A stretch of DNA of 64,000 bases from contig JYIP02000002.1 in NCBI GenBank assembly GCA_001051155.2, positions 3,169,583-3,233,582 of the forward strand, in the 5' to 3' direction. Below, piece by piece: positions 1 through 10,783 of this stretch; position 1 is the first letter of the stretch; each line of letters begins with the position of its first letter. The notes below the pieces were generated by a model. The model worked only from the letters and a program-made list of their open reading frames with translations. It was not told the origin of the DNA and made no database searches. Made by a program: the position numbers and the translations under genes. The DNA comes from Chrysoporthe austroafricana (taxonomy: Eukaryota; Ascomycota; Sordariomycetes; Diaporthales; Cryphonectriaceae).

Positions 1-463
1 GTTGATGCCTCGGGTCCTCATTGCTCAGCCCCCTTCCTTCTGCAGTTGATTCCTTCTCGACACGTCAGGAGGGTGGTCGTCTCCACAACGATGCGTGATG
101 CGAGTTCTCCTTCCCGAGACTGGGTCACCCTATGGTGTCCGTATAACAGATATGCCGCTTGTTCGTACGGATATGGTTCCATGCCGCGACTTCTAGCCTC
201 GCGAGATCATTTCATTGGCGACCGGCACCGCATCCAACATTGGGCTGACGAAATCCTAGATGAGACCCACATCGTTCTCGTCCGGTTCCCAAGGCTGAAG
301 GTCAAACGTGGTCGCCTTCTTGTGCCTGTCGAAACAATGGCACTTAAAAGAGAGCAACGTCCCCAGCTTTGGGGTCTGAGCCTGTTGCCATCGTCAAGCT
401 ACATTGTGTCGCGAAATTCATACTGTCACTTCTCAAACGCTAGGAATCGCTGCACTCCTCAGC
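1..463. other. Upstream region, no gene seen
   Basis: Sequence before the first gene. An open frame runs through it, but its translation has no recognisable family features and overlaps the start of the next gene in another frame. I see no promoter motif I would defend. Confidence 0.4.
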
Positions 464-2250
464 ATGGCCTTTCGCAATCCACGGCAGCAACAATTCGGCC
501 TGGTCGGCAAGGTTTTCCAGGGTTTGGCAGCTGGAGTCGGACTGGCCTCGGAGAGCATTCAGCATCACAAAGAAAAAAAGCGACAGAAGAAGCTCGAAAA
601 CAAAAGAACGAAGGAGAGCGAATCGACACAGCATGACATTACCCAGGAGAGCCGGGAGAATAAGGACGAGGACGTGCAGTCTCCCCGAGCTCTAGATGAA
701 GCAGCATGGCAGCTCGACGACGTGCAGGCGGAACTTACCGGCGAGGCTCATCCATCACATCGACAGACCGACCAGGCTGATCAGTCGACTGAAACCTCAA
801 ATAGTCCAGTGGACGCGCCGGCACTCGCCGCCGACTTCATCGGCGAGCACCCTCCGCCCTCACCTTCGGCCATGCCAGTCACTAGGCGTCTCGAGCTGCC
901 GGTCATCCTCACCCAGCGCCGCCCTAAGACCCGGGCAAGGGGTTTTATCCGTGCATACGCCCCGATCCTAGAAGACGTTGGGATCGATCAGCCGGCCTTT
1001 TTGGACTTCATCGACAAGCTGAACAAAGCCGTGGAGCCCAACCCGTGGATTCAGGCGATTAACCTCGCCTCCTTTGCCGTCCAGAACGTGCCTGAGCCTG
1101 TTACCATAGCCGTGTCCATAGCGTGCATGATGGTAGCAGACGCCGCTTCCGAGGCGCACAGCCGAACGAAGACGAACAAGTTCCTGGACAAGGTCAACGA
1201 GGACTTCTTCAAACCTCGAGGACTAGTCGCCATGCTCATGACCTGGAAGCCAAGTGACCCGTTCATGATAACGGACGTCGACTTCAACCTCGACTCAAAG
1301 ATCACTAGCGCCTCGTCACCAGAGGCCCAGAGCTCCCTAGGCAAGCTCAAGCACCGCATGCAATCATCTTCCGGCTCCAGCAGCTTCGAGTTCCCCGAGA
1401 CGGCACCTCTCATCTTTCCCGCCCTGGACGAGCTTGCCGCCTCGACGTCGGAAAACCCGGATACCGAGACCAAGAAGCAGAACGCCGTCAAGCGCGGCGG
1501 CGTCTTCATTAACGACTATATGGACCGACGCGCTGTGGCCAAGTGGGCAGGTGACAATCCAGACAGCAAGATGGCCAACGCACAGCCCAAGCCGAAGTTC
1601 CGCTCGAGATATGCGGATCCCAATCATCCTGCGAGCAGCGGCGACCCGCTTGCTTTCGTCACCGGGGGTAAGGTCACGAGCGACTGGATCCGCGGCGGCT
1701 TCGGCCTTAGGCTTTACAAACGCGGCGGATACCGGCGTGGATATCCGATGGTTGACCGCATGGAGCTTTCGGAGGCCAGAGGGCTTGGTCTTCGGGGTTT
1801 CGATCGTGGATCGATTCTGGAAAGCAGAATGGCAGCGCTACAAGCTCGGGGTGGGCGCTACCCATATGCGCCGTATGGGGGGATAGGGAGATTCTCGTCC
1901 CGGCCGTCGCTGTATGGTCCGTACGATGAGCGCTATTATGGCCAAAATCATTCATACCAAGAGGTGCACGAGGATGCGAGGTATTACGAACAGCAGATGG
2001 TCCGGCGACGTGGCGCAGGAATGGGAGGAACAGCGGGCACCGGTCTTGGGCCGCTCTCGCTAGGCGTCAAAAAGCTGTTGCAGAGCGTAAGTCAAGTACC
2101 AACATGTTCTCCATTCGTAAAATTTAATCACATGAGTGTGAGCTAACATCTTCGCAGAACGTCCTGTACCTCATGATCGCCAACAGACCTACTGATGAGG
2201 AGGTATCTAAGACCATGGCACGCCTTCAGGAGGATGGGAGTTATCACTAG
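464..2250 (+). CDS. Uncharacterised fungal protein, two exons
   Basis: Exons 464-2086 and 2158-2250, split by a phase-0 intron (GTAAGT...TTCGCAG, 71 bases), give about 571 residues. The start at 464 (MAFRNPRQQ) was chosen because it opens a short hydrophobic stretch (GKVFQGLAAGVGLASESI) followed by a highly charged Lys/Glu segment. A low-complexity region follows. The conserved-looking core begins near LPVILTQRRPKTRARGF and includes a hydrophobic stretch (VPEPVTIAVSIACMMVADAA) and FFKPRGLVAMLMTW. The second half has Arg/Gly/Tyr-rich disorder, and the last exon ends with LYLMIANRPTDEE. From memory this layout resembles a widespread family of ascomycete hypothetical proteins of unknown function, which I cannot name. 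No enzyme motif or clear signal peptide is visible. Confidence 0.75.
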
Positions 2251-3092
2251 CAATTCAGCGCGACCATTTGGACTTGTCAGGGGTACGCAATACAGATAAA
2301 AATATACATTGAGTTTTTATGAAGTTTGAATAAGGCGAGCCAAGGATCTAAGCCAGGCCGAGGAAGTGGATCAACTCTGCCGCCAACGACATGGAAGCCC
2401 AGATGAGAGACTCACTTTCACCAGGACGATGGCATGACTTAAATGGACATGTCAAGTTCCCTTTCGACCTTACGTTTATGCTTGCTTCCGGAGATCTCGG
2501 CCTCGGAGTTGTCTGGTCCTCACAATGTGCAACATCCTGCAGTCAAATGAGGGATCGAATGAGCCAAGACCTCTGGGATCCAGCCAAATCTCGCATGGGC
2601 CAGTCCCTGGGCTGATGAGTCGATGCAGCCAGCAATCAATGGAGCCATGATGAGAAGAAGAGTCACGATCCACAAGCCTTCAAGGACAGAGTGCCCGCCA
2701 GAAGCACCGCATCTAGCAACGACGGGACGACCCCCTGGCTGCGCGGACGCGTCCTAAACCTCAGCTGGAGAGAGACCCTGCTCCGCCACGACTCATCCCT
2801 TCCGCCAACACAACATGTTTATTCCCGCTGTCACGATGGAAATCTTGCATAAGGACTGCGAGCCGGTGCTTGAATCCTCATGGGTGCTCCACCTATCGAA
2901 ATCAGGGGTCCGGCGGACCCACACAGCTGATATTTGTACGCGTGTGCCCCTGCCGCGCAACCATCAACGAGGTCCATCGAGGGCGATATAAAGGGGGAAC
3001 GAGCATCGTCCACTTTGGTGGCTGCTTCTGCGGCCCGTTCGTCCATCGTGTCAAGATTCAGGTGTCTCAGTACTTCGGCCGACCAGCTCAAG
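2251..3092. other. Intergenic, with a TATA-like box
   Basis: No coding sequence recognised. The AT-rich stretch near 2290-2325 probably holds the 3' end of the preceding transcript. A TATAAAG at 2987-2993 lies about 100 bases before the next start codon and is a plausible TATA box for that gene. Confidence 0.4.
2987..2993 (+). promoter_or_regulatory. Candidate TATA box of the Cys/Gly-Pro protein gene
   Basis: TATAAAG in a GC-rich context, 100 bases upstream of the ATG at 3093. Many fungal genes lack a TATA box, so a clear one suggests a regulated or strongly expressed gene. This is inference from position and sequence only. Confidence 0.4.
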
Positions 3093-3491
3093 ATGCCCGA
3101 AGTCGCCCCTCCCCAACAACAGCAGCCCATGGAGGCCCCAGCTTCCGGGCCCATCATCAACAGACAACCTGTAAGCGACCCGTATTCCAGTGGCTCTCCG
3201 GGACCATGTTGACTGACGGGTGTTCGTGAACAGGCAGCCGAGGCTCCCATGATGATGAGCATTCGTGGCGGTGAGGGCGAGGAATGTGACTGCTGCTGCC
3301 TGTGCTGTGACTTCAGTTGTGGTGATGACAGGCCACCGGAGGGTCCTGGCGGAGGCTTTGGCGGGCCCGGCGGCCCCGGTGGCCCTGAGGGTCCAGGTGG
3401 ATGGGGTGGTCCTGGAGGTCCAGGCGGCCCCGGTGGTCCCGGTGGTCCTGGAGGTCCTGGAGGACCGGGTGGCCCGCCGCCGGGATATTAA
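3093..3491 (+). CDS. Small Cys-cluster, Gly-Pro repeat protein
   Basis: Exons 3093-3170 and 3234-3491 around a 63-base phase-0 intron (GTAAGC...AACAG) encode about 111 residues. The N-terminus is Pro/Gln-rich (MPEVAPPQQQQPMEAP). A tight cysteine cluster follows (ECDCCCLCCDFSC, seven cysteines in 13 residues), and the rest is a GGPGGP collagen-like repeat ending PPPGY. There is no signal peptide or membrane helix. The cluster could be a palmitoylation or metal-binding site, as in short cysteine-rich membrane-associated proteins, but I do not recognise a named family. The splice gives one continuous frame and a TATA box lies upstream, so I think the gene is real. Function is unknown. Confidence 0.65.
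3355..3478 (+). repeat. GGN-CCN minisatellite coding for Gly-Gly-Pro repeats
   Basis: Tandem imperfect copies of 6- to 9-base GGTGGTCCT-like units code for the Gly-Pro tail of the preceding gene. Repeats of this kind often vary in copy number between isolates. Confidence 0.8.
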
Positions 3492-5029
3492 ACGACTCAC
3501 GACATGCGATGCTCGAATGAGGAGTCGTCGATGGACTGCCGAAACGGACGGCTTGATGCCTACGGGGGCGAGACGTAAGACGCGGGCTTATGGGATTCGC
3601 CAGTCGGTCTTGGCTGGATTTATTGCGGTGAATAGGAACACCACCAGTCTCCGGCCTCGCTTGGCTAGAACAGGACGTCATACGCTGAGATACGTGCGGA
3701 CGTGCTCAAATGAGATAACCTCATCGAATATCATCGAATATAAATTTTGTCCCGGCAGTGCACACAAAACCAGCCTCTCGCGCCTTATTTGGCTGTTTCC
3801 CCTTTTAGATGGAAACTGTCAATCCTCTTACCTACATGTTATTGCGCTGCGTGAGAGGCGACACGCTGAAAGGTATCCACAGAAGCATACAGATATCAGA
3901 TTCGAAGACGTTCACCATGCAATTACATCCTCTTGAGCGGCCTTCTTGATATATGGATGGGTTGGATTACCACCACATACCAAACACTAGGCAGTCTCCG
4001 TAGGAATAGCCTCGAAGGACCAAGATGCCCATCATGCCAACAGACAAGGTCTCAGCAACGAATAAAAGAGTGTCTCCAATTCCTCAACACTACCTGCCCA
4101 GAGTAATAATAAGGGCGAGTGCCCACATCTGACGCTACCAGTTGTCGGGCTTAACGACGCGTTAGTGGGTAGTCCTGGCGCGGTCGACAGCTCTCCCGGG
4201 ATCCAGACTATTACTTTTCTCACGTGGCATGAATATCCAGCTTCCCCGGAAGCAACAACGAGCTGGACAACCGCGGCCCGATACACATTTCGCCAGCTAA
4301 CGTCATCTGCCCGACTTTTCAAGACAGCAGACGTCAATCCGAGACATCAGATGCATACGATGATGCAGGCATGGGCAGATGCTCAGGTAAGCACGTACGG
4401 CACGGCAGAATAATCAAGTCGACCGTGTGGTAATTGTCAGCCGAAAGATTGCTATAATCCGCCCGAGACCCCGAGTCGGCGGTTCGCGTGCCGTCAGTCA
4501 CTATGCGTCGTCGGCAGAATCGGCAGTCTGGCGGGGAATCGCGGGACGCATGAATGATCTGTCGTTGTGCTTTCCCCCGTGGAGTATCCGGCTGTGTCAC
4601 CGTCCCATTCCACGCCCGCCAACCTATCCGCATGCCAGGCTCGAATAATGTTTCCCGTTATGCCAGAGGCTTACCACCCTGCTAACACTTACACAGTAAC
4701 ACCCGTCTTTGCCGTGCTTACAAGTCCCCCCCGCTCCTATGCAGCAGACCCGAAAGGCTCGCCTCGCGATCTTCATTGCGGCGCGCGTGTCGCCGTCGCC
4801 GACCGCGCAGGACTCTCGGGACAGTATAGTGCTTGATAATGAGATGGCGATGTGTCTATTATGTAACAGAGGAGGCATCCTCGCTGGATGGGCGAAGCAT
4901 GTCTGGCTAGAATCACAATTATAAAAGAAGCCAGATGTCTACCTGGTAATCACTCAAACCAGGCAGTCCCTCAGCAGAGAAGCCTGCACTCGAATCTCAA
5001 GAGATATATTATAACCACCAAAAACTACT
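3492..5029. other. 1.5 kb intergenic, no gene seen
   Basis: Only short frames without family features or plausible splicing. AT-rich sequence at 3720-3760 may be the 3' end of the preceding gene. A TATAAAA at 4920-4926 probably belongs to the monooxygenase promoter. Confidence 0.45.
4920..4926 (+). promoter_or_regulatory. Candidate TATA box of the monooxygenase gene
   Basis: TATAAAA about 110 bases before the ATG at 5030, a usual TATA-to-start distance in filamentous fungi. Positional inference only. Confidence 0.45.
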
Positions 5030-6742
5030 ATGTCGACTACTGATGTTATCATCGTTGGCGCTGGGCCAGTGGGCATGACCCTTGCCATGGAGCTGGCCAT
5101 CCAGGGCGTAAGCTTCCGGATTGTCGACAAGGAGGCAGTGCGCTCCGACAACACACGAGCCCTCGGCGTGCACTCTCGCACACTCGAGGTGCTAAATAGG
5201 TACGGCGACTCCATCAAGGAGCTGCGAGACGTGTCGTATCGCGTCAACGGAAATGCCTTCTGGGTCGGCAAGAAGCGCTTCGAGGGCTTCGACAGCAGTA
5301 TCGCGACTCTCCTTAAGTCGCGATCCGATACTAGATATGCGGGCGTTTTCACCGTCTCTCAGGTGGAAACGGAGGCTTGGCTCGAGAGGCGTCTGGCGGA
5401 GAGGGGCGTCGCCATCGAGCGTCCGGTCACTGTGAAGAGTGTTGTGCAGGATAACGAACGGGCCACCGTTGTTCTTGTCAAGCAGGACGGGTCTGAGGAG
5501 TCTGTTCGTGCCAAATATGTCGTTCGTGCCTACCCTGATCCCACGCAAGTCCTACAGAAAATATGAACTGATAATTTTCTTCAGGTTGGATGCGACGGCG
5601 CTCATAGCATCGTTCGGCATAGTATGAACGTGGAATTCGAAGGAGATGCCTATGCACAAGACTTCATACTGACCGACACGTTGTACGACTGGTCCGAAGC
5701 CCAAGGCAGAGTCCACATCTTCATCGGCGACGGCATGCTGATGATGTTGCCAATGAAGGATGGCAGGGCTCGCCTTGTCACCTCGCGCCCGAGAGACTTG
5801 GCCTCAGACGCGGATCCGACGCTGAAAGACTTCCGAGACGCAATAGATAGACTGATCTCAGACAACACTCCCAAGCCACGGCTCCATAACCCCTCCTGGC
5901 TAGCTCGCTTTCACCTACACCACCGTTGCGTGACGAGCTATCGTGATGGCAAGCTCTTCGTCGCTGGCGACGCCGCGCACATCCACAGGTGAGTGAGACC
6001 TCTAAGCCCCTTCAGCCTAAGTCCACTATATTATATTTACTGACGCTTCTGTAGTCCCGTTGGTGGCCAGGGAATGAACACCGGTATTCAAGATAGTGTA
6101 AACCTCGGTTGGAAGCTGGCGGCCGTCCTCAGGGGTGAAAAGCCAGACGCCTTCCTGGATTCGTACAACGAGGAGCGCTGGCCGGTCGGCCAACACCTCC
6201 TCAGGGAGACCGACCAGCTCTTCAATTTCATGGCTACCCTAGACCCCAATATGAAGTCCATGCGCGACTTTCTCTTGCCCCACGCGTTGCCGTCTCTCGT
6301 GGGCACCCCCGACGCCGGCCTGAAGCTGCTGAGTTATCTCTCACAGCTTAGGGTCATGTACCGCAGGAGCTCGATCGTGCACACTGCCGCCGGGTTCGAG
6401 GGGCCTGTAGAGGGTGGATATCGTGCACCGGATGGCCGGATTCTGACGGCTGATGGGGCGGAGTCATACCTGCAGGACCTGCTTAGGGGCCCCGGACACC
6501 ACTTACTGCTCTTCTCGGTTGAAGATGGAAAGGCGGTGGAAAAGGCCAAGGCGAAGTTCCTCAGCGCCAAGAAGGACAAAGTTGAGGTCCATGTTATTGA
6601 CATGAATGCGGATGTCGACGCTTCACTGCACAAGCACTATGGCTTCGCTGAGAAGTCTGGCTATGTTTATGTCCGGCCTGACGGTTATATCGAGAGCATC
6701 GGGTATCTTGATAGTTTTGATGAGTTGCTGATGGAGCTGTAA
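5030..6742 (+). CDS. FAD-dependent aromatic-ring monooxygenase (PheA/TfdB type)
   Basis: Three exons (5030-5521, 5585-5988, 6055-6742) give 527 residues. It is a class A flavoprotein hydroxylase, which uses NAD(P)H and O2 to hydroxylate phenolic substrates. Visible motifs are the Rossmann GxGxxG near the N-terminus (VIIVGAGPVGMTLAMELA), the DG motif built across intron 1 (VGCDGAHSIVRH), and the GD motif across intron 2 (GDAAHIHSPVGGQGMNTGIQD). A C-terminal thioredoxin-like phenol-hydroxylase tail follows, ending GYVYVRPDGYIESIGYLD. Intron 2 has ordinary GTGAGT...GTAG sites. Intron 1 has a weak donor (GTTCGT at 5522), chosen because it restores the DG motif exactly. A donor three bases earlier would drop one Val. 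The substrate cannot be told from sequence; both catabolism of phenolics and secondary metabolism are possible. The neighbours do not form an obvious cluster. Confidence 0.88.
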
Positions 6743-6885
6743 AGTGGGATGGTCAAGAGTGGAGATGTGGGCAGTATTGTTTTCAGCACTCCTTTATTTG
6801 TTTCCATTTCTGTTATCATGGCGTTCTCATAGATTGTATAATGTGTAAGCATATATATATATCCGTGTACTCAATATTTTGCGCA

Positions 6886-8310
6886 TCAGAAGAAGGCATC
6901 CAATTTCTTCCCGCCGGAACCCTTCTCTTGTGACACATCTCGTCTTCCAATCCACAGTGACTCGACGACTCGTCCAAGCCGGTCAATACCCTCTACGAGA
7001 TCGTTTTCCTCCTCCCACGAAAAACACAGCCTTATACTATTGTCGAACCCCACTGTTTCCTCGTCGCCCTTCACCTCGAACATACTCCCTGCCGGCACAA
7101 TCAGGTTCTCATCCTGCATTGCCCGCTCTGCAATGTCCCTAGCCGCGGGGCCCTGAGGAAAAGTGATCCAGACGAAATATCCGCCGTACGTGAGCCCTTC
7201 ACCCCCCTCCCCCACATTCCCATCCAGAACTTCGATACCGAATTGATCTAACCGCTCGTGCACCGCGCGCATCGTGAGCGCGTGCCGCCGTTGCAGCCCC
7301 GGCCTGCAGGTCCCGTCGATGTGCCGGGCCAGGTCCCCGCTGCGCATCATCTCGCAGATCAGCGTCGCGGAGAGCTGCGACGGGGCGCCGCCGGACTTCG
7401 TGGAGCCCGTCTGCGCGACCCCGAAGGCGAAGTCCCGCGTCCCCTCCACCCAACCGGTCCGGACCCCCGGCGCGACGATCTTGGAAAACGAGCCGTTGCT
7501 GATGGCGTGGCCGAACCACTTCCCGTCGGTGCGGGCAGCATCGTGCGCGCTGGGGCCGAGGGCGTGGTCGATGTCTGAGAGGCGAGGGAGGGGCTTGGTC
7601 TTCGGGAGGGGTGTGGACGAGGCGGATGCCGCGCTGAGGACGGGCCATTGTAGGAAGTCGTACACGTCGTCGCATATGACAAGGCAGTCGTACTTGCGAG
7701 CAAGCCGCACCAGGCCCTCCCTCCGCGCGAGACTCATCGTCTTCCCGCTTGGGTTGGCAGAGGAGGGGACAATGTAGATGATGTGTCGGTAGACCTTCCT
7801 CAGGTTCGGGTCCTTGTAGACAGGCCTCTCGTGCGGGTCCATCTCATCCTCGAATGCCCTGAGACCGTCCTCCAGAAAGTCGAGGTCCACACCCTCACCG
7901 TCCTCCGGGACTGCCCTCAGTCGCCCCTTGAAGCCTGAGTCCTCAAAGATCGGACACGCCAGATAATAACACGGCGCGATAGCCCAGACAGCTTTGGTGT
8001 AGACAGGCTCTGTGTAAGACTGAAGCAGACACGCCATGCTCTGGCTTGCGCCGCCCGTTATGCAAATCCTCTCTGCATCCGGCTTTGTGTCATAATAACC
8101 GCTTAAAAAGCTGGACAGCTCCTCCCTGAGCGGCTGATATCCCGGGTCCGGACCATATTGAAGACCAGGCACGAAGATGTCTGGATTGGACAGGACCTTG
8201 CTGGAAGCGGTCTTGAGCGACTCTGCCGGTAGCACGTGAGGGGACGGCCAGCCACGAAGTAGGTTGATGAGCTTCTTCTCCTTGCCCGGCAGAGGCTCCA
8301 GGGGCGTCAT
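6886..8310 (-). CDS. PLP-dependent class I/II aminotransferase
   Basis: Single exon of 474 residues from the ATG at 8310. The frame stays open to an ATG at 8484, and the in-frame ATG at 8412 would add a basic segment (IFPRKYHRRLPNPR) resembling a mitochondrial leader. Fold-type I aminotransferase features are visible: GGASQSMACLL near the cofactor phosphate site, SSANPSGKTMS with the conserved Asn, CDDVYDF with the conserved Asp, the Schiff-base lysine in SFSKIVAPGVRTGW, and a C-terminal IRLCFSW holding the carboxylate-binding Arg. It most resembles the yeast YER152C / 2-aminoadipate-aminotransferase-like group. The amino-acid substrate is not resolved. The gene converges on the monooxygenase with a 143-base gap. 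No intron is needed. Confidence 0.85.
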   Translation of the reverse strand: MTPLEPLPGKEKKLINLLRGWPSPHVLPAESLKTASSKVLSNPDIFVPGLQYGPDPGYQPLREELSSFLSGYYDTKPDAERICITGGASQSMACLLQSYTEPVYTKAVWAIAPCYYLACPIFEDSGFKGRLRAVPEDGEGVDLDFLEDGLRAFEDEMDPHERPVYKDPNLRKVYRHIIYIVPSSANPSGKTMSLARREGLVRLARKYDCLVICDDVYDFLQWPVLSAASASSTPLPKTKPLPRLSDIDHALGPSAHDAARTDGKWFGHAISNGSFSKIVAPGVRTGWVEGTRDFAFGVAQTGSTKSGGAPSQLSATLICEMMRSGDLARHIDGTCRPGLQRRHALTMRAVHERLDQFGIEVLDGNVGEGGEGLTYGGYFVWITFPQGPAARDIAERAMQDENLIVPAGSMFEVKGDEETVGFDNSIRLCFSWEEENDLVEGIDRLGRVVESLWIGRRDVSQEKGSGGKKLDAFF

Positions 8311-8806
8311 CGCGGGGCTGGAGAAAGCTCGAGGGCCAAGACCAAAAGTCTTTGGGACGGTGGCAATTCTTGGGTTGGGAAGACGTCTGTGATATTTTCG
8401 GGGGAAGATCATCGATAGATGGATCTGTGCCCAATTTGTGCTTTGGTAGGCATAGGGCGCTGATGGAATACCTAATGAGCGCATTTGAGAGCTCCGGTAA
8501 TAACGCCGGCGAGGCGGCAGAGGTCAACGCTGCCGGTAGTGGGGCACCGGAACTCGACCGGCGCGGGCAGCTTTCTTGGGCCCGAAGCCCTCAGCTTCTT
8601 GCCAGCATGCAGCTGCCCAGTCTATCGATGTCGACCCGTCTGTCCCTTTCAACATGCTCATGAAAGACGATCAGGCCATTGGAGGAAGTCAGATAGTTCG
8701 TGCACGTATCATTGCTCATAAAAATGGGTATCTCTGCTAAATTACACTGACAGTCCCGGTTCGACCCATCAATGACGAGCCCCGTACTGTACACCGAACC
8801 TGGGCT
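8311..8806. other. Promoter region of the aminotransferase and 3' end of esa1
   Basis: The part nearest 8311-8484 is an open extension of the aminotransferase frame and may be coding or 5' untranslated. The remainder shows no gene. Confidence 0.4.
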
Positions 8807-10297
8807 CTACCACCCCCATGTTCTATTTGAAGCAGTGAACACAGGCGGCTTCCACTGAATTCGCTCTGGGTCGATGCTTCTTGTGAGTTTCTTCTTCCGC
8901 TTCTCGTGAGCCTCGATCTGGCTGTTCGGGATGATAATCTTGTGTTCAGACCTGTGGTAGATTTGCATCTTGTACGCCTGGAGGGTGTGCTCGACGTCCT
9001 GAGTCGTCATTGCTAGGGCTGAAGCAATCTGGTCGAGGCTGCATCTCTCGTCCTTTTCTTGGTACTCCAAGAGCATGTCCACGATGTTCTCGATCCAGTA
9101 CTGCCGGTAACTGAGGAGACCCAGATCAGACAAGGGCTTCTCGGGCGATCCTAGCTTGCCCTCGATCTTGGACAGTTCGTAGGAGAACTGGATCAGCAGG
9201 CGACCGTAGCCCTTTCGCTGGTATTGAGGGAGCGTCAAAATACAAGCGACGTTGTAATTATCTGCACTCTCTTTCTCCTTCGAGAAGTATCCCAGAAGGT
9301 GACATCCCTTGTCATCGCGGCATGTCATGACATAGAACAGGAAGGGGTCGACGTCGTAATAGAGGGTCTTGTGATCAAGAAACATCTTCGAGATCAGACA
9401 GAGGTTTCTGCACCAAGTCCGCTGCCTCCGCCCATCGATTTCGTAGAATGATATGTGGTCGTCACGGTAGATCTCGTTGCCCGGGGGGTGTTGCAGCGTG
9501 CACTTTTGGCGATGTCGCGTGAAGCTCTTCAGGTTGCCGTAGTAGCTCAGACAGAATTCGCAGATGTAGACAACATCTTCCTGACTGAACTCTTCCGGGT
9601 ATGGCGAGAAATACCAGGGGAAGAGGTCGTATCTGCCGAACTGGACCGTGGAGATATTCCTGATTCGGGCGATTTCGGCAGGGTTCTGGGTCATGGAGCC
9701 TGACGTGCGCAGTTTCTCGATCTCTTGTTCCCTGCTGAAAGTGCCCGCTTTGGGCGTCTCGTCGCCATCCACGTCCATCTCGTCTCCGGCCGCGGGTGTG
9801 GGCGCACCCTCTTGACCGGGCGTGGCGACATCCTCTGCGCCAGGCGTACCCTTCTGTGTCTGCGACTCGACAAAATCTGTCCAAGGGTGCGGTGTCTGCG
9901 CCTCGGACGTGATCGATTGTTCTCGCTTTGCCGGGGGCCGCTTCTGTGTTTTCTTGCCAGGCACGCTCTTTTTCGCTGGAACTGTGGCTCCCTTCTTCGT
10001 CTTCCCATCCTTTGGCTTGTCCTTGTCGGGATTTGGCCATTCCACATCATGTTCGAAGTCGATTCTCGAGACGGGAACCCACTCGTCCAATCGCTTGTTG
10101 AAGTTGTCGAAGTTGCAGTAGTATTGTCGCCCGCTCTTGGTGTCTTTGATGCCTAAGATCTCTGCTCGTCGGGGCTGACCTTCCTTCTCGACCATGGCGA
10201 TGCACCCTATGATTATCGTGTCGGGCGTCGCCTTGCCCTTTTTGCGTGAGCCATCACTGCCTACGGATGGCTCGCCGCCGGTAGCGCCTGGAGTCAT
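8807..10297 (-). CDS. ESA1: MYST-family histone acetyltransferase Esa1 (NuA4)
   Basis: A 496-residue intronless frame; the ATG at 10297 ([10 protein letters not shown]) was preferred over one 20 codons upstream. Esa1 is the catalytic subunit of NuA4 and acetylates histone H4 and H2A in the nucleus. Domains in order: an N-terminal chromo-barrel ([20 protein letters not shown] to [11 protein letters not shown]), a charged Lys/Pro/Ala-rich linker, then the MYST domain. The MYST domain has a C2HC zinc finger ([19 protein letters not shown]...C), the acetyl-CoA loop [11 protein letters not shown], and [10 protein letters not shown] with the catalytic Glu. It ends in a basic tail. Length and domain order fit the fungal family. 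It is divergent from rex4 with 486 bases between the starts. The nearest alternatives, Sas2 and Sas3, fit less well because they lack this N-terminal chromo-barrel and tail. Confidence 0.95.
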   Translation of the reverse strand: MTPGATGGEPSVGSDGSRKKGKATPDTIIIGCIAMVEKEGQPRRAEILGIKDTKSGRQYYCNFDNFNKRLDEWVPVSRIDFEHDVEWPNPDKDKPKDGKTKKGATVPAKKSVPGKKTQKRPPAKREQSITSEAQTPHPWTDFVESQTQKGTPGAEDVATPGQEGAPTPAAGDEMDVDGDETPKAGTFSREQEIEKLRTSGSMTQNPAEIARIRNISTVQFGRYDLFPWYFSPYPEEFSQEDVVYICEFCLSYYGNLKSFTRHRQKCTLQHPPGNEIYRDDHISFYEIDGRRQRTWCRNLCLISKMFLDHKTLYYDVDPFLFYVMTCRDDKGCHLLGYFSKEKESADNYNVACILTLPQYQRKGYGRLLIQFSYELSKIEGKLGSPEKPLSDLGLLSYRQYWIENIVDMLLEYQEKDERCSLDQIASALAMTTQDVEHTLQAYKMQIYHRSEHKIIIPNSQIEAHEKRKKKLTRSIDPERIQWKPPVFTASNRTWGW

Positions 10298-10783
10298 GAT
10301 GGAATAATCGACGCGGCGTTGGTGGTTTGATGAAATGAATGCGAACAGTGTTGGCAACCGTAGGTGCGCTTGTAAGCCGGTGAAAAGCGTTACTATGTAG
10401 AAAGATGCTCGGGTAGTCCCGAAGATCTCTTCTTATCTTATCTTACTCAGCGTTAAGTTGTTGCCTGCCCCGAATACCGCGCATCTAGACCCGGCGCTGA
10501 ACTTTCTCGTTCCCCAATTCTTCTACTTCAACCTCCTTCCGAAGCCTCGGGTTTTATTTCTCTTCCAACTTTTTGGTCGGGTAGTCCTCAGCCTGGCTGT
10601 GCTTTGTTGGACCGACGTTATATCCTCCAGTGTTCAACCCTCCCTTCTTCATCCGGGCACGCGCCTCCTTTGAACATATTCGGCGCTGGATGGTACCTGA
10701 GCTTTGTACAAGTGTTACTCTCCAGCCCGCTATGATTTGAGATACCTGCATTTGGATTCATCTCATTTTCAGTAAAAGCTGCC
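10298..10783. other. Shared upstream region of esa1 and rex4
   Basis: A 486-base divergent intergenic stretch, moderately pyrimidine-rich on the rex4 side. No gene seen. Confidence 0.5.

Noticed and set aside
46..636. 196-codon frame at the left edge
   Set aside because: Overlaps the better supported start at 464 in another frame and has no conserved-looking segment.
5545..5584. GC-AG intron option (GCAAGT donor) in the monooxygenase
   Set aside because: The intron would be only 40 bases and the reading frame would not continue into the DG motif.
5030..8310. Monooxygenase plus aminotransferase as a secondary-metabolite cluster
   Set aside because: They converge, no backbone synthase, transporter or regulator is nearby, and the following genes are housekeeping. 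Two enzymes side by side are not enough.
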